Shown: positions 1 through 6,147, counted from the first letter of the stretch. The stretch: DNA of 7,524 nucleotides from Defluviitaleaceae bacterium (GCA_009780445.1 WRAA01000097.1:1-7524); one strand, 5' to 3'. Numbers and translations are program-made. Notes: generated by a model from the sequence alone, not told the origin.

Positions 1-2
1 CG

Positions 3-101
3 CCATACGTCGTCAGCGTCAAACTTGCGAGCGGGTTTCCAAACACGCCCCAGCCTTGCGTCAAAAATCCGCGCAAGCCAATGAACATTTCAACCGTATA
101 A
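3..101 (+). CDS. 3' tail of an upstream gene, possibly mreC (partial)
   Basis: This frame is open from the window edge to a TAA at 99-101, and that stop overlaps the Shine-Dalgarno sequence of mreD (AAGGAG, 100-105), as expected for a translationally coupled operon. It has the best G/C preference at third codon positions of the three plus frames (about 19 of 29, against 15 of 27 and 14 of 30). The visible peptide begins PYVVSVKLASGF and ends KPMNISTV; I do not recognise a domain. mreC would be the usual gene upstream of mreD, but that is an inference from order only. The other two plus frames stop at 82-84 and 125-127 and remain possible. Confidence 0.35.
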   Translation, partial: PYVVSVKLASGFPNTPQPCVKNPRKPMNISTV

Positions 102-111
102 GGAGTATACT

Positions 112-630
112 ATGCGCATATTCATAATCGGGCTGGTGCTGGTCGCAAGCGTACTGCTTGAGACCACCATGGTCAGCCGTATGGCCATCTTCGGCATCGC
201 GCCGGACCTTATGCTCTGTGTAATCGTCTCATACTCCATCCTGCGCGGCGAAACAGAGGGCGCGTGTGCCGGGTTCGCCGGGGGCTTGCTTATGGATATC
301 GCCATCGGCCAGGCTATGGGGTTGTTTGCCATGCTCGGCCTTCTGGCGGGCTACTTCGCGGGCAAGCCCTTCCGCGACTTCTACCGCGAAAGCTACATGC
401 TGCCAATGTTCATCACCGGCATCGCCGCCTTTGCCCAAGGTTTTGCCCTCTACCTCTTTAACGTCCTGACCATCGCCCATATCGGCATGTTTGCCCACAT
501 CCTCGCCGTGATCCTGCCCGTTACCTTCTACACCATGATCATCTCCGTGTTCGTCTACAGAAGCCTCTACGCCGTAAACTCCCTTGTAGAACTCTACGAA
601 CGGCGCAGCCACAAGATCTTCAACAAATAG
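112..630 (+). CDS. mreD: Rod shape-determining protein MreD
   Basis: This encodes a 172-residue integral membrane protein with the size and hydrophobic pattern of MreD, a membrane subunit of the elongasome that works with MreB and MreC to organise lateral cell-wall synthesis in rod-shaped cells. Hydrophobic segments lie roughly at residues 3-21, 33-45, 53-84 (interrupted), 98-120 and 126-150. Family-like features are the AxPDL stretch after the first segment (A30, P31-D32-L33) and the glycine-rich GFAGGLLMDI stretch (54-63). The C-terminus is short and basic (ERRSHKIFNK), probably cytoplasmic. The start ATG follows AAGGAG with a 6-nt gap. The gene is followed after 26 nt by smc, an unusual neighbour, since smc often follows rnc in Firmicutes. 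Low sequence conservation in this family means the call rests on topology, length and motifs. Confidence 0.85.
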   Translation: MRIFIIGLVLVASVLLETTMVSRMAIFGIAPDLMLCVIVSYSILRGETEGACAGFAGGLLMDIAIGQAMGLFAMLGLLAGYFAGKPFRDFYRESYMLPMFITGIAAFAQGFALYLFNVLTIAHIGMFAHILAVILPVTFYTMIISVFVYRSLYAVNSLVELYERRSHKIFNK

Positions 631-656
631 CTTAACGACCGGGAGGATCCCTTACA

Positions 657-3600
657 ATGTATCTCAAGCGACTGGAACTACAGGGCTTCAAGTCCTTCCC
701 GGCGAAGATCGCGCTGGACTTTCGAGCCGGCATCACGGCGGTTGTGGGGCCAAACGGAAGCGGCAAGAGCAATATATCCGACGCGCTCAGGTGGGTGCTG
801 GGCGAGCAGAGCGCGAAGAGCCTGCGCGGCGGCAAGATGGAGGACATCATATTCTCCGGGACGCTGGAGCGCAAGCCCGTGGGTTTTGCCGAAGTTTCGA
901 TAACCATTGACAATTCGGACCGCCGCCTCGCGCCGGAGTATTCGGAGCTGAAGGTGACGCGCCGGATTTTTCGCGTGGGCGAAGGTGAGTTCGCGCTGAA
1001 CGGCGTGACGTGCCGGCTGAAGGACATCCACGCGGCGTTTATGGACACGGGGCTTGGGCGCGAGGGATATTCCATCGTGGGGCAGGGGCGCATTGACGAG
1101 ATTATCGGCAGCAGGGTGGAAACACGCCGCTACCTGTTCGAAGAGGCCGCGGGTATCGTAAAGTTTAAGACACGCAAGGGCGAGGCGGAGGACAAGCTGG
1201 CGAAGGAGGCCGCGAATCTGCTGCGCCTAAACGACATTCTGGGGGAGCTGGAAGCGCGTCTGCCGCACATGCTGGCACAGGCCGACAAGGCGCGGGAGTA
1301 TCTGAAAATGCGGGAGCGGCAGAAGCATCTGCTGGCGAACCTGTTCCTGCTGGACATCACCGACGCGGAGGACAAGCTGGCGAAGCTTGCCGCGGCCATA
1401 GGCACCGCACAGGGTCAGGCGGAGGAGGAAGAGTTCCGCCTGGCGGATCTGGAGGAACGCCACAGCGGCGCGAAGCGGGAAGAGGCGCGGCTGGCGGCGG
1501 GCATAAAATCCGCCGAAGCGGATCTGGCCGACAACCGCCTTGCCAAGGAAGCTAACGACAATCAGATCCGGCTGAACGACGAGAAGTTACGCGGGCTGGA
1601 CGCGCGGATATCGCTGGCGGAGGAACGCCGCGCCAAGGAGGCCGCCCGCGCATTGGAGCTGGAGCGGGAACTGGACGGCACGCGCAACAGGCACGCGGAG
1701 CTTGACAGGGCGATCGCCGCGGGTGAGGAGGAGCTTGGGCGGCTGGAGGCACTGGCAATCGGGCAATCCGCCGACATTTCGCGGGAGGAACAGGCCGCGC
1801 AGGACATCCACTCACTGGTGATCGAGAGCTTGAAACTGTCCGGACAGCTGGAGGGCAAGGCGGCGAACATAGACGGCATAGCCGCGGGGCTGGCGGAGCG
1901 CAAGGCACGCCTCGACGATGAGGCCGAAGCTTGCCGTATTTCGGCACAGCAATGCCGCGAGGCTCTGGAGGCGGCGCACGCAGAGCTTGCCCCGGCCGGG
2001 CAGCGGCTGGCCGATGAAGAGCGCGAGATCGCCCTGCTGGAGGAGCGGCGCGGGGTCCGGGAGGCACAGGCGGCTTCCCGCGCGGCCGAACTAGAGCAGA
2101 TTCAACGCGATATACATACGAAGGAGACACGCCGCCGCGTGTTGTCGGAACTGCGCGACAGCTTCGAGGGATATACGCGGGCGGTGAAGGTGATAATGCG
2201 GGAGAGGGGCAGATTCGCGGGCATCTTGGGCACGGTGGGCGAGTTTTGCCGGCCGCAGCCCAGCTGCGAGACCGCGGTGGAGGTCAGCCTGGGCGCGGCG
2301 ATGCAGAACATCATCACCGAGGACGAAGAGGCCGCGCAGGCCGCCATCGAATACTTGAAGGCCACGGGCGCGGGGCGCACCACATTCCTCCCGCTTAGCG
2401 CGATCAAGGAACAGCCGCCCATTTCGCGCAAGGACATGCTGGAGGAAGCGGGGGTGCGCGGCACAGCCTATGGCCTGATCTCCTGCGACGAGAGGTTCGG
2501 CGCGGTGTTCCGTAACCTGCTTGGCAGAACCCTTGTGCTGGACACGATGGAACATGCCGTGCGGTTCTCCCGCAAGTACGCGCAGTCTGTGCGCGTGGTT
2601 ACGCTTACGGGGGAGTTGTTGAGCGTGGGCGGCGCGATCACGGGCGGCAGCCGCAACGAGAAGTCGTCGGGGGTGTTTGGGCGCAGCCGCGAGATCGCCG
2701 AGCTTGAAGAGGCTCTGCGCGGGCTGGGCGAGAAGGCGCGGCTTCTCGAGGAGGACGCGCGGGCGGCGCGGGAGCGGCTGCGCGGCCTTGTGCGCGAACT
2801 GGACGAGCTTCACGCACGGCACGAGGATACACAACGCACATGCCACACCGTGTCGGAACAGGTGTCGAAGCTGGAAGCGGAGCGAGCCGCCGCCGCCGAG
2901 CGTCTGGAGAGGCTGATGGCGGAGGACGGCGACCTCATACGCCAACAGAGCGAAGTCGCCGAACACATCGCGGCCTTGGAAGCGCAGAAGCGGGAGGCGG
3001 ACGAAGCCGCACAGGCCGCGCAGGCCAAGGCGGCGCAGCTTCAAACGTCCTTGCAGACATACCGCGAACACAGGGATACTCAGTCGCAGAACATCACCGA
3101 GCTGAAGGTGGAGCTGGGCGCGCGGGAGCAGGAGCGGCTGGACGTGGCGGCACAGGCCGAGCGGCTGGAGCGCGAGGCGCAGGCCAACCGCAACGAGCTT
3201 AACAAGCTTGCCCAAGAGATCGCCGCAAGTGAGTCAGGCTTGGAGCGCAACCGCGCCGCAACGGCGGAACTGGCAGAGGCCGGCGGCAAGCTTGCCGAGG
3301 CGGGGCGCGGTTTGGCGGCGCGCCTTGCGGAGCTGGAGCGCGAAATGGCCGCCATGCGGGAAAGCACCGGGCAAGCGGAGGCCGAGGCCAAGGCCTGCGG
3401 CGAAACCATTACCGCCCTGCAGCACGACCTTGTGCGGCTTGTCACACAGCAGGAACACGCGTTGGGCGAACGCCGCAAGCTCTTCGACACAATGTGGGAG
3501 GACTATCAACTCACCCCGTCGAGCGCAGGGGAATACCCCGCGCTTGCGGACTCCGCCGACAAACTGCGGCTGGAGGAACGCGGCATCCGCGCGAAGATGG

Positions 3601-4199
3601 GTATGATGGGCGGCGTAAACGTGGACGCAATAGAGGAATACCGCGCGGCAAGCAACCGCGTGGAGCAGATGACGATCCAGCGCGACGACATCATCACCGC
3701 GCGGGAGGATCTGCAGGCTCTGATACAGGAGCTGGAAGGGCTGATGGAACAGCAGTTCAGGGAGCAGTTCGCCCTGCTCTCCGAGAGCTTTGGCGTGGTG
3801 TTCGGCCAGATGTTCGGCGGGGGCAAGGCCTACTTGCGGCTCTTGGACGAGGACAACGCGCTGGAATCGGGCATCGACATCATCGCGCAGCCCCCGGGCA
3901 AGGCTCTGACGAGCATGTCACTGCTCTCTGGCGGCGAACGCGCCCTCACGGCTCTGGCTCTGCTGTTCGGCATACTGCGCCTCAAGCCGTCGCCCTTTGT
4001 GATACTGGACGAGGTGGAGTCCGCGCTGGACGACGCCAACGTGGCGCGTTTTGCAACATTCCTAAAGGATGTGGCCTCGCGCGAGACCCAGTTTATCGTC
4101 ATCACACACAGGCGCGGCACGATGGAAGCGGCGGACACGCTCTACGGCATCACCATGCAGGAGCGCGGGGTGTCGAAGGTAGTGTCGGTACAAATATAG
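657..4199 (+). CDS. smc: Chromosome segregation protein SMC
   Basis: This is a full-length SMC ATPase (1180 residues; bacterial SMCs are about 1150-1200). It forms a homodimer that, with ScpA and ScpB, loops and compacts chromosomal DNA and helps segregate origins. The N-terminal head has the start MYLKRLELQGFKSF, a Walker A GPNGSGKSN at 31-39 and the Q-loop region VGQGRIDEI (141-149). A Glu/Ala/Arg-rich coiled coil runs from about 165 to 510. The hinge follows at about 515-670, with GGAITGGS at 658-665 near its end. The second coiled coil spans about 670-1000. The C-terminal head carries the ABC signature LLSGGER (SGGER 1091-1095) and Walker B VILDEVES (D1118, catalytic E1119). The last residues before the stop are SKVVSVQI. 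GGGAGG lies 10 nt before the ATG. Nothing appears broken or missing. Alternating heads and a hinge exclude Rad50 or RecN. Confidence 0.98.
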   Translation: MYLKRLELQGFKSFPAKIALDFRAGITAVVGPNGSGKSNISDALRWVLGEQSAKSLRGGKMEDIIFSGTLERKPVGFAEVSITIDNSDRRLAPEYSELKVTRRIFRVGEGEFALNGVTCRLKDIHAAFMDTGLGREGYSIVGQGRIDEIIGSRVETRRYLFEEAAGIVKFKTRKGEAEDKLAKEAANLLRLNDILGELEARLPHMLAQADKAREYLKMRERQKHLLANLFLLDITDAEDKLAKLAAAIGTAQGQAEEEEFRLADLEERHSGAKREEARLAAGIKSAEADLADNRLAKEANDNQIRLNDEKLRGLDARISLAEERRAKEAARALELERELDGTRNRHAELDRAIAAGEEELGRLEALAIGQSADISREEQAAQDIHSLVIESLKLSGQLEGKAANIDGIAAGLAERKARLDDEAEACRISAQQCREALEAAHAELAPAGQRLADEEREIALLEERRGVREAQAASRAAELEQIQRDIHTKETRRRVLSELRDSFEGYTRAVKVIMRERGRFAGILGTVGEFCRPQPSCETAVEVSLGAAMQNIITEDEEAAQAAIEYLKATGAGRTTFLPLSAIKEQPPISRKDMLEEAGVRGTAYGLISCDERFGAVFRNLLGRTLVLDTMEHAVRFSRKYAQSVRVVTLTGELLSVGGAITGGSRNEKSSGVFGRSREIAELEEALRGLGEKARLLEEDARAARERLRGLVRELDELHARHEDTQRTCHTVSEQVSKLEAERAAAAERLERLMAEDGDLIRQQSEVAEHIAALEAQKREADEAAQAAQAKAAQLQTSLQTYREHRDTQSQNITELKVELGAREQERLDVAAQAERLEREAQANRNELNKLAQEIAASESGLERNRAATAELAEAGGKLAEAGRGLAARLAELEREMAAMRESTGQAEAEAKACGETITALQHDLVRLVTQQEHALGERRKLFDTMWEDYQLTPSSAGEYPALADSADKLRLEERGIRAKMGMMGGVNVDAIEEYRAASNRVEQMTIQRDDIITAREDLQALIQELEGLMEQQFREQFALLSESFGVVFGQMFGGGKAYLRLLDEDNALESGIDIIAQPPGKALTSMSLLSGGERALTALALLFGILRLKPSPFVILDEVESALDDANVARFATFLKDVASRETQFIVITHRRGTMEAADTLYGITMQERGVSKVVSVQI

Positions 4200-4215
4200 T
4201 AAGGATATAGTAAGG
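4194..4215 (+). repeat. 11-bp tandem duplication across the smc stop codon
   Basis: The unit ATATAGTAAGG occurs twice head to tail (4194-4204 and 4205-4215). The first copy contains the smc stop TAG (4197-4199). The duplication places a second TAG downstream in the spacer and supplies the AGG that opens the adjacent hairpin. It looks like a replication-slippage duplication; no function is implied. Confidence 0.8.
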
Positions 4216-4239
4216 ATTTGTGAATAATTCACAAATCCT
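4213..4239 (+). promoter_or_regulatory. Perfect 12-bp hairpin abutting the ftsY ribosome binding site
   Basis: AGGATTTGTGAA (4213-4224) is exactly complementary to TTCACAAATCCT (4228-4239), leaving a 3-nt loop TAA. The base of the stem is followed at once by GGGGAGG (4240-4246) and the ftsY ATG (4251). There is no T-tract after it, so it is unlikely to be an intrinsic terminator. It could instead be an mRNA processing or stabilising structure, a modulator of ftsY translation, or a protein-binding palindrome. The structure is seen directly; the role is inference. Confidence 0.6.
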
Positions 4240-4250
4240 GGGGAGGATAC

Positions 4251-5159
4251 ATGGGAATATTTCAGAAGATGGCGCAGAGCCTGAGCAAGACCCGCTCCAT
4301 GCTGATGGACAGCGTGGACACCGCGCTAAGCACATTCGTAAGGCTGGACGAGGACATGCTGGAGGAGCTGGAGGACGCGCTGATAATGGCGGACATGGGC
4401 GCGGTGGCCGCGTCCCAAATTGTGAACGGCGTGCGGGACCGCGCAAAGAAGGAACGCGCCGAGACACCCGAGGCCGTGAAGGCTTTGATAGCGCAGGAGA
4501 TCGCCGCGATTCTGGAGTTGGACGCAGGGCGGTTCGACCCCGCGCCGCCCTGCATCCTGCTGGTGGTGGGCGTAAACGGCGTGGGCAAGACCACCAGCAT
4601 CGGCAAGCTGGCGCACATGTTCCGCCAAGAGGGAAAGAGCGTGATGCTGGCCGCCGCCGACACCTTCCGCGCCGCCGCGGTGGATCAGCTGGAGATCTGG
4701 GCGGCGCGCAACGGCGTGGCCATCATCAAGCAGGCCGAAGGCTCCGACCCGGGCGCGGTGATCTTCGACGCAGTGGCGGCGGCCAAGGCGCGCGGCACCG
4801 ACGTGCTGATCTGCGACACAGCCGGCCGCCTGCACAACAAGAAGAACCTGATGAACGAGCTTGCCAAGCTAACCAAGATCATAGCCGGCAACTACGCCGA
4901 AGCAAACGTCGAGACCCTGCTGGTGCTGGACGCAACAACTGGCCAGAACGCCCTCGCCCAAGCGCGGACATTCAAAGAAGCCGCCAATGTCAGCGGCATC
5001 ATACTTACAAAGCTGGACGGCACGGCAAAGGGCGGCATCGTAGTCGCCATAAAGCAGGAGCTTGGCCTGCCCGTGCGCTTCGTGGGCGTGGGCGAAGGCA
5101 TCGGCGATCTTGAAGCCTTCGACGCGCCTAGCTTCGCCAAGGCTATGTTCGAGGCATAA
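4251..5159 (+). CDS. ftsY: Signal recognition particle receptor FtsY
   Basis: This is the SRP receptor GTPase (302 residues). It docks the Ffh-RNA-nascent chain complex at the membrane, and reciprocal GTP hydrolysis with Ffh hands the ribosome to SecYEG. The N domain occupies about residues 1-95. The G domain shows G1 GVNGVGKTT (107-115), the insertion-box motif DTFRAAA (137-143), G3 DTAGR (189-193), G4 TKLDG (253-257) and the closing motif GVGEGIGDL (279-287), followed by DLEAFD and FAKAMFEA. The long acidic A domain of enterobacterial FtsY is absent, as is common in Gram-positive bacteria; the short amphipathic N-terminus (GIFQKMAQSLSKTR) probably supplies membrane contact. GTKLDG with GVGE, rather than an M domain, separates it from Ffh. 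GGGGAGG ends 4 nt before the ATG, a short spacing. It lies 51 nt after smc and is probably co-transcribed. Confidence 0.98.
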   Translation: MGIFQKMAQSLSKTRSMLMDSVDTALSTFVRLDEDMLEELEDALIMADMGAVAASQIVNGVRDRAKKERAETPEAVKALIAQEIAAILELDAGRFDPAPPCILLVVGVNGVGKTTSIGKLAHMFRQEGKSVMLAAADTFRAAAVDQLEIWAARNGVAIIKQAEGSDPGAVIFDAVAAAKARGTDVLICDTAGRLHNKKNLMNELAKLTKIIAGNYAEANVETLLVLDATTGQNALAQARTFKEAANVSGIILTKLDGTAKGGIVVAIKQELGLPVRFVGVGEGIGDLEAFDAPSFAKAMFEA

Positions 5160-5162
5160 ACC

Positions 5163-5204
5163 GTGGGACGCTGTCCCACACCCTGCAAGGGCTTCGCCCT
5201 TTGC
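5163..5204 (+). repeat. Double-hairpin intergenic element after ftsY
   Basis: Two stem-loops sit side by side just after the ftsY stop. GTGGGAC (5163-5169) pairs with GTCCCAC (5173-5179) around GCT, and AAGGGC (5187-5192) pairs with GCCCTT (5196-5201) around TTC; GC/GC pairing around the second stem is possible with one bulged T (5185-5186 with 5203-5204). Paired G-rich and C-rich hairpins of this form, joined by an ACCCTGC-type linker, resemble dispersed palindromic elements I recall in intergenic regions of Clostridia. That is recollection, not a search. It could contribute to 3'-end protection or termination. Confidence 0.55.
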
Positions 5205-5255
5205 CCGTGACTATGGGATTTGGAGTTGGGCGGCGTCGCCGATGGCCAAACAAAT

Positions 5256-5298
5256 AACACAACAAAAGACACCCCGGGAGGGTGTTTTTTGTTGTGTT
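5256..5298. terminator. Bidirectional rho-independent terminator between ftsY and the recombinase
   Basis: The arms 5256-5274 and 5280-5298 form a 19-bp stem with a single G-U pair (G5268/T5286) and a 5-nt loop CGGGA. The upper stem ACACCC/GGGTGT is followed by TTTTTT on the plus strand, a classic intrinsic terminator for the mreD-smc-ftsY transcript. On the minus strand the same stem is followed by a T-rich tract (TCTTTTG), serving the convergent recombinase gene that ends 8 nt away at 5307. Confidence 0.9.
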
Positions 5299-5306
5299 CG
5301 ATTCAT

Positions 5307-5876
5307 CTATACGAAGGCCATAGTAAGGTAGACCTTGTCGCAATCGTCCTGCGTTATACCCAGGTAGCGGCGGGTGATGTGGTAGCTGGAATGGTTGTAG
5401 ATGTCCATGATGACGGCGACGGCCGTGCCCGCTTGCCACGCGTGGTAGCCCAGCGTCTTTCGCAGGGAATGGCACGACACAGGCATGGCGGTCTGCACGG
5501 CTTTTGCCGCGGTCTTGATTATCCTGTAGGCCTGTACGCGGCTTATGGGCGCGGTGTGCCTGCGATTGTTGGCGAAAATGAAAACGCCGCGCCTGTGTGG
5601 GAGACATATCTCCAGCGCGGTTACGGCATTCGTGTGTAGGGCTATGGCCTTCGACTTGCCGGTCTTGCCTTCGGTGGTGATGATGTGTGTGCGAAAGCTC
5701 TCGCTTGAGGCGTCGTATACATCGTCCCAGGTTAGCCGCAGCAAGTCACTTATGCGAAGCGCGGTGTGGATGCCCAGCACGATCAAGGCATAATTACGGA
5801 GCTGACCCTGCTCCAGATAATACTCCGCAAACCTCTTTAGCTCCGCCTTGTCCCTAATTGGCTCTGATGCAGCGAT
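5307..5876 (-). CDS. Small tyrosine recombinase (integrase family), probable DNA invertase
   Basis: This encodes a catalytic-domain-only tyrosine recombinase of about 189 residues. Numbered from an ATC at 5876, the catalytic set is R41 (HTALRISDLL), a lysine at K71 or K74 (EGKTGKSK), H136 and R139 (CHSLRK), H162 (YNHSSY) and the nucleophile Y171 (RRYLGI). Family-typical sequence starts around residue 4 (SEPIRDKAELKRFAEYYLEQGQLRNYALIV). No ATG, GTG or TTG exists in this frame between the stop at 5892-5894 and the TTG at 5784-5786, which would cut into the conserved region. AAGGGGG (5885-5891) lies 8 nt before the ATC, so an AUC start or a lost ATG is likely. Size and lack of an N-terminal core-binding domain recall FimB/FimE-type invertases. 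The adjacent inverted sites fit that role. A prophage or element integrase is the alternative; no other element genes are present. Confidence 0.85.
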   Translation of the reverse strand: MAASEPIRDKAELKRFAEYYLEQGQLRNYALIVLGIHTALRISDLLRLTWDDVYDASSESFRTHIITTEGKTGKSKAIALHTNAVTALEICLPHRRGVFIFANNRRHTAPISRVQAYRIIKTAAKAVQTAMPVSCHSLRKTLGYHAWQAGTAVAVIMDIYNHSSYHITRRYLGITQDDCDKVYLTMAFV

Positions 5877-5899
5877 ACTAACAGCCCCCTTCTATAATA

Positions 5900-5913
5900 C
5901 GTACACAAGTACG
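5900..5913. promoter_or_regulatory. Inverted repeat near the recombinase transcription start
   Basis: CGTAC (5900-5904) and GTACG (5909-5913) form a 5-bp inverted repeat separated by ACAA, at the expected minus-strand transcription start of the recombinase. It could be an operator or a small 5' hairpin. It is short enough to be chance. Confidence 0.3.
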
Positions 5914-5915
5914 AC

Positions 5916-5944
5916 ATTATACCACCAAGGGGCTTCCAAGGCAA
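5916..5944 (-). promoter_or_regulatory. Sigma-A-type promoter of the recombinase gene
   Basis: On the minus strand TTGCCT (5939-5944) and a perfect TATAAT (5916-5921) are separated by exactly 17 bp. Transcription would begin near 5909 and reach the recombinase Shine-Dalgarno sequence after about 20 nt. The promoter lies just outside the inferred invertible segment, so its direction would not change on inversion, although the left recombination site begins only 2 bp upstream of the -35 box. Confidence 0.7.
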
Positions 5945-5945
5945 G

Positions 5946-5976
5946 ACGTAACAAACGATAGAGAGTGTAACATCTG
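5946..5976 (+). repeat. Left recombination site candidate (inverted copy L)
   Basis: This 31-bp stretch matches the reverse complement of 6096-6126 at 24 of 31 positions. The best part is 5957-5974 (GATAGAGAGTGTAACATC), which matches at 16 of 18. It is built as GTAACA (5948-5953), the core GATAGAGA (5957-5964), then TGTAACATC (5966-5974). The core is identical in both copies while the arms vary, the pattern expected when strand exchange needs identical overlap sequence but protein contacts tolerate variation. It abuts the recombinase promoter. Confidence 0.7.
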
Positions 5977-6002
5977 AAACGCGTCAATTCCTCTCAATTA
6001 TC

Positions 6003-6030
6003 TTATCGGACGGAGCGTGGCAAAACTTTA
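6003..6030 (-). promoter_or_regulatory. Sigma-28 (SigD/FliA) flagellar promoter inside the invertible segment
   Basis: On the minus strand TAAAGTTT (6023-6030) is followed after 12 nt by TCCGATAA (6003-6010). The flagellar sigma consensus is TAAAGTTT-N11-GCCGATAA, so the -35 is exact, the -10 matches 7 of 8 and the spacer is one longer. In the orientation shown it fires leftward, toward the recombinase and away from csrA and flagellin. Inversion between the flanking sites would place the -10 at about 6062-6069 facing right, giving a leader of about 90 nt before the first csrA gene. Confidence 0.72.
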
Positions 6031-6049
6031 GCACTTTCTTGAAAATATT

Positions 6050-6077
6050 TTGCAAGCCGCCCATTTCGCATTATAAG
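6050..6077 (+). promoter_or_regulatory. Weak sigma-A-like promoter candidate toward csrA
   Basis: TTGCAA (6050-6055) and TATAAG (6072-6077) are 16 bp apart and face the csrA genes. TATAAG lacks the strongly conserved final T and the -35 matches 4 of 6, so activity would be weak. It might give basal csrA expression in this orientation, and it would face away after inversion. Confidence 0.35.
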
Positions 6078-6095
6078 CCGAACAGGCCATGGGCG

Positions 6096-6126
6096 CGGAT
6101 GTAACATTCTCTATCAAATGTTACAT
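6096..6126 (-). repeat. Right recombination site candidate (inverted copy R)
   Basis: This is the inverted partner of 5946-5976. Here the arms are a perfect 9-bp inverted repeat, ATGTAACAT (6099-6107) and ATGTTACAT (6118-6126), around a 10-bp centre containing the shared core (TCTCTATC on the plus strand, 6108-6115). Arm-spacer-arm symmetry of this size is typical of tyrosine recombinase core sites, where each arm binds one protomer. In both copies the GTAACA or TGTTAC motifs lie 19 bp apart. Confidence 0.72.
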
Positions 6127-6136
6127 AGCGTCTAAT

Positions 6137-6147
6137 AAATGTTACAT
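6137..6147 (+). repeat. Third AAATGTTACAT repeat upstream of csrA
   Basis: AAATGTTACAT recurs exactly here after the copy at 6116-6126, with a 21-bp period (about two helical turns). It lies outside the paired sites and only 20 nt before the first csrA start. It could be an accessory recombinase-binding arm that makes the two ends unequal, or an operator. Confidence 0.55.

Larger units (their letters stand above)
5957..6115. mobile_element. Predicted invertible promoter segment
   Basis: This segment runs from the left core GATAGAGA (5957-5964) to the right core TCTCTATC (6108-6115). The cores are identical, asymmetric and inverted, so recombination between them would flip the roughly 143 bp between them rather than delete it. 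The segment contains no gene. It holds a sigma-28-type promoter pointing left, a weaker sigma-A-like candidate pointing right, and an AT-rich palindrome (AAAATATTTT at 6042-6051, inside CTTG/CAAG). With a tyrosine recombinase beside it and a csrA-flagellin operon on the other side, a phase-variation switch is the simplest reading. Inversion itself is inferred. Confidence 0.65.

Noticed and set aside
2091..3215. Long minus-strand open frame (374 codons) opposite smc
   Set aside because: It lies wholly opposite the conserved smc frame; high GC and Leu/Arg-rich composition explain the lack of stops, and the product has no recognisable domain.
4220..5113. Plus-strand open frame (297 codons) overlapping ftsY in another frame
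   Set aside because: It gives a low-complexity Arg/Gly-rich product, while the ftsY frame carries every SRP GTPase motif.
5893..5898. Plus-strand TATAAT as a rightward promoter
   Set aside because: No -35-like hexamer occurs 15-19 bp upstream, and it overlaps the recombinase 5' leader.
5307..6126. Prophage or integrative element remnant with att sites
   Set aside because: The two sites are inverted, not direct, so excision is not predicted, and there are no other phage or conjugation genes between them or nearby.
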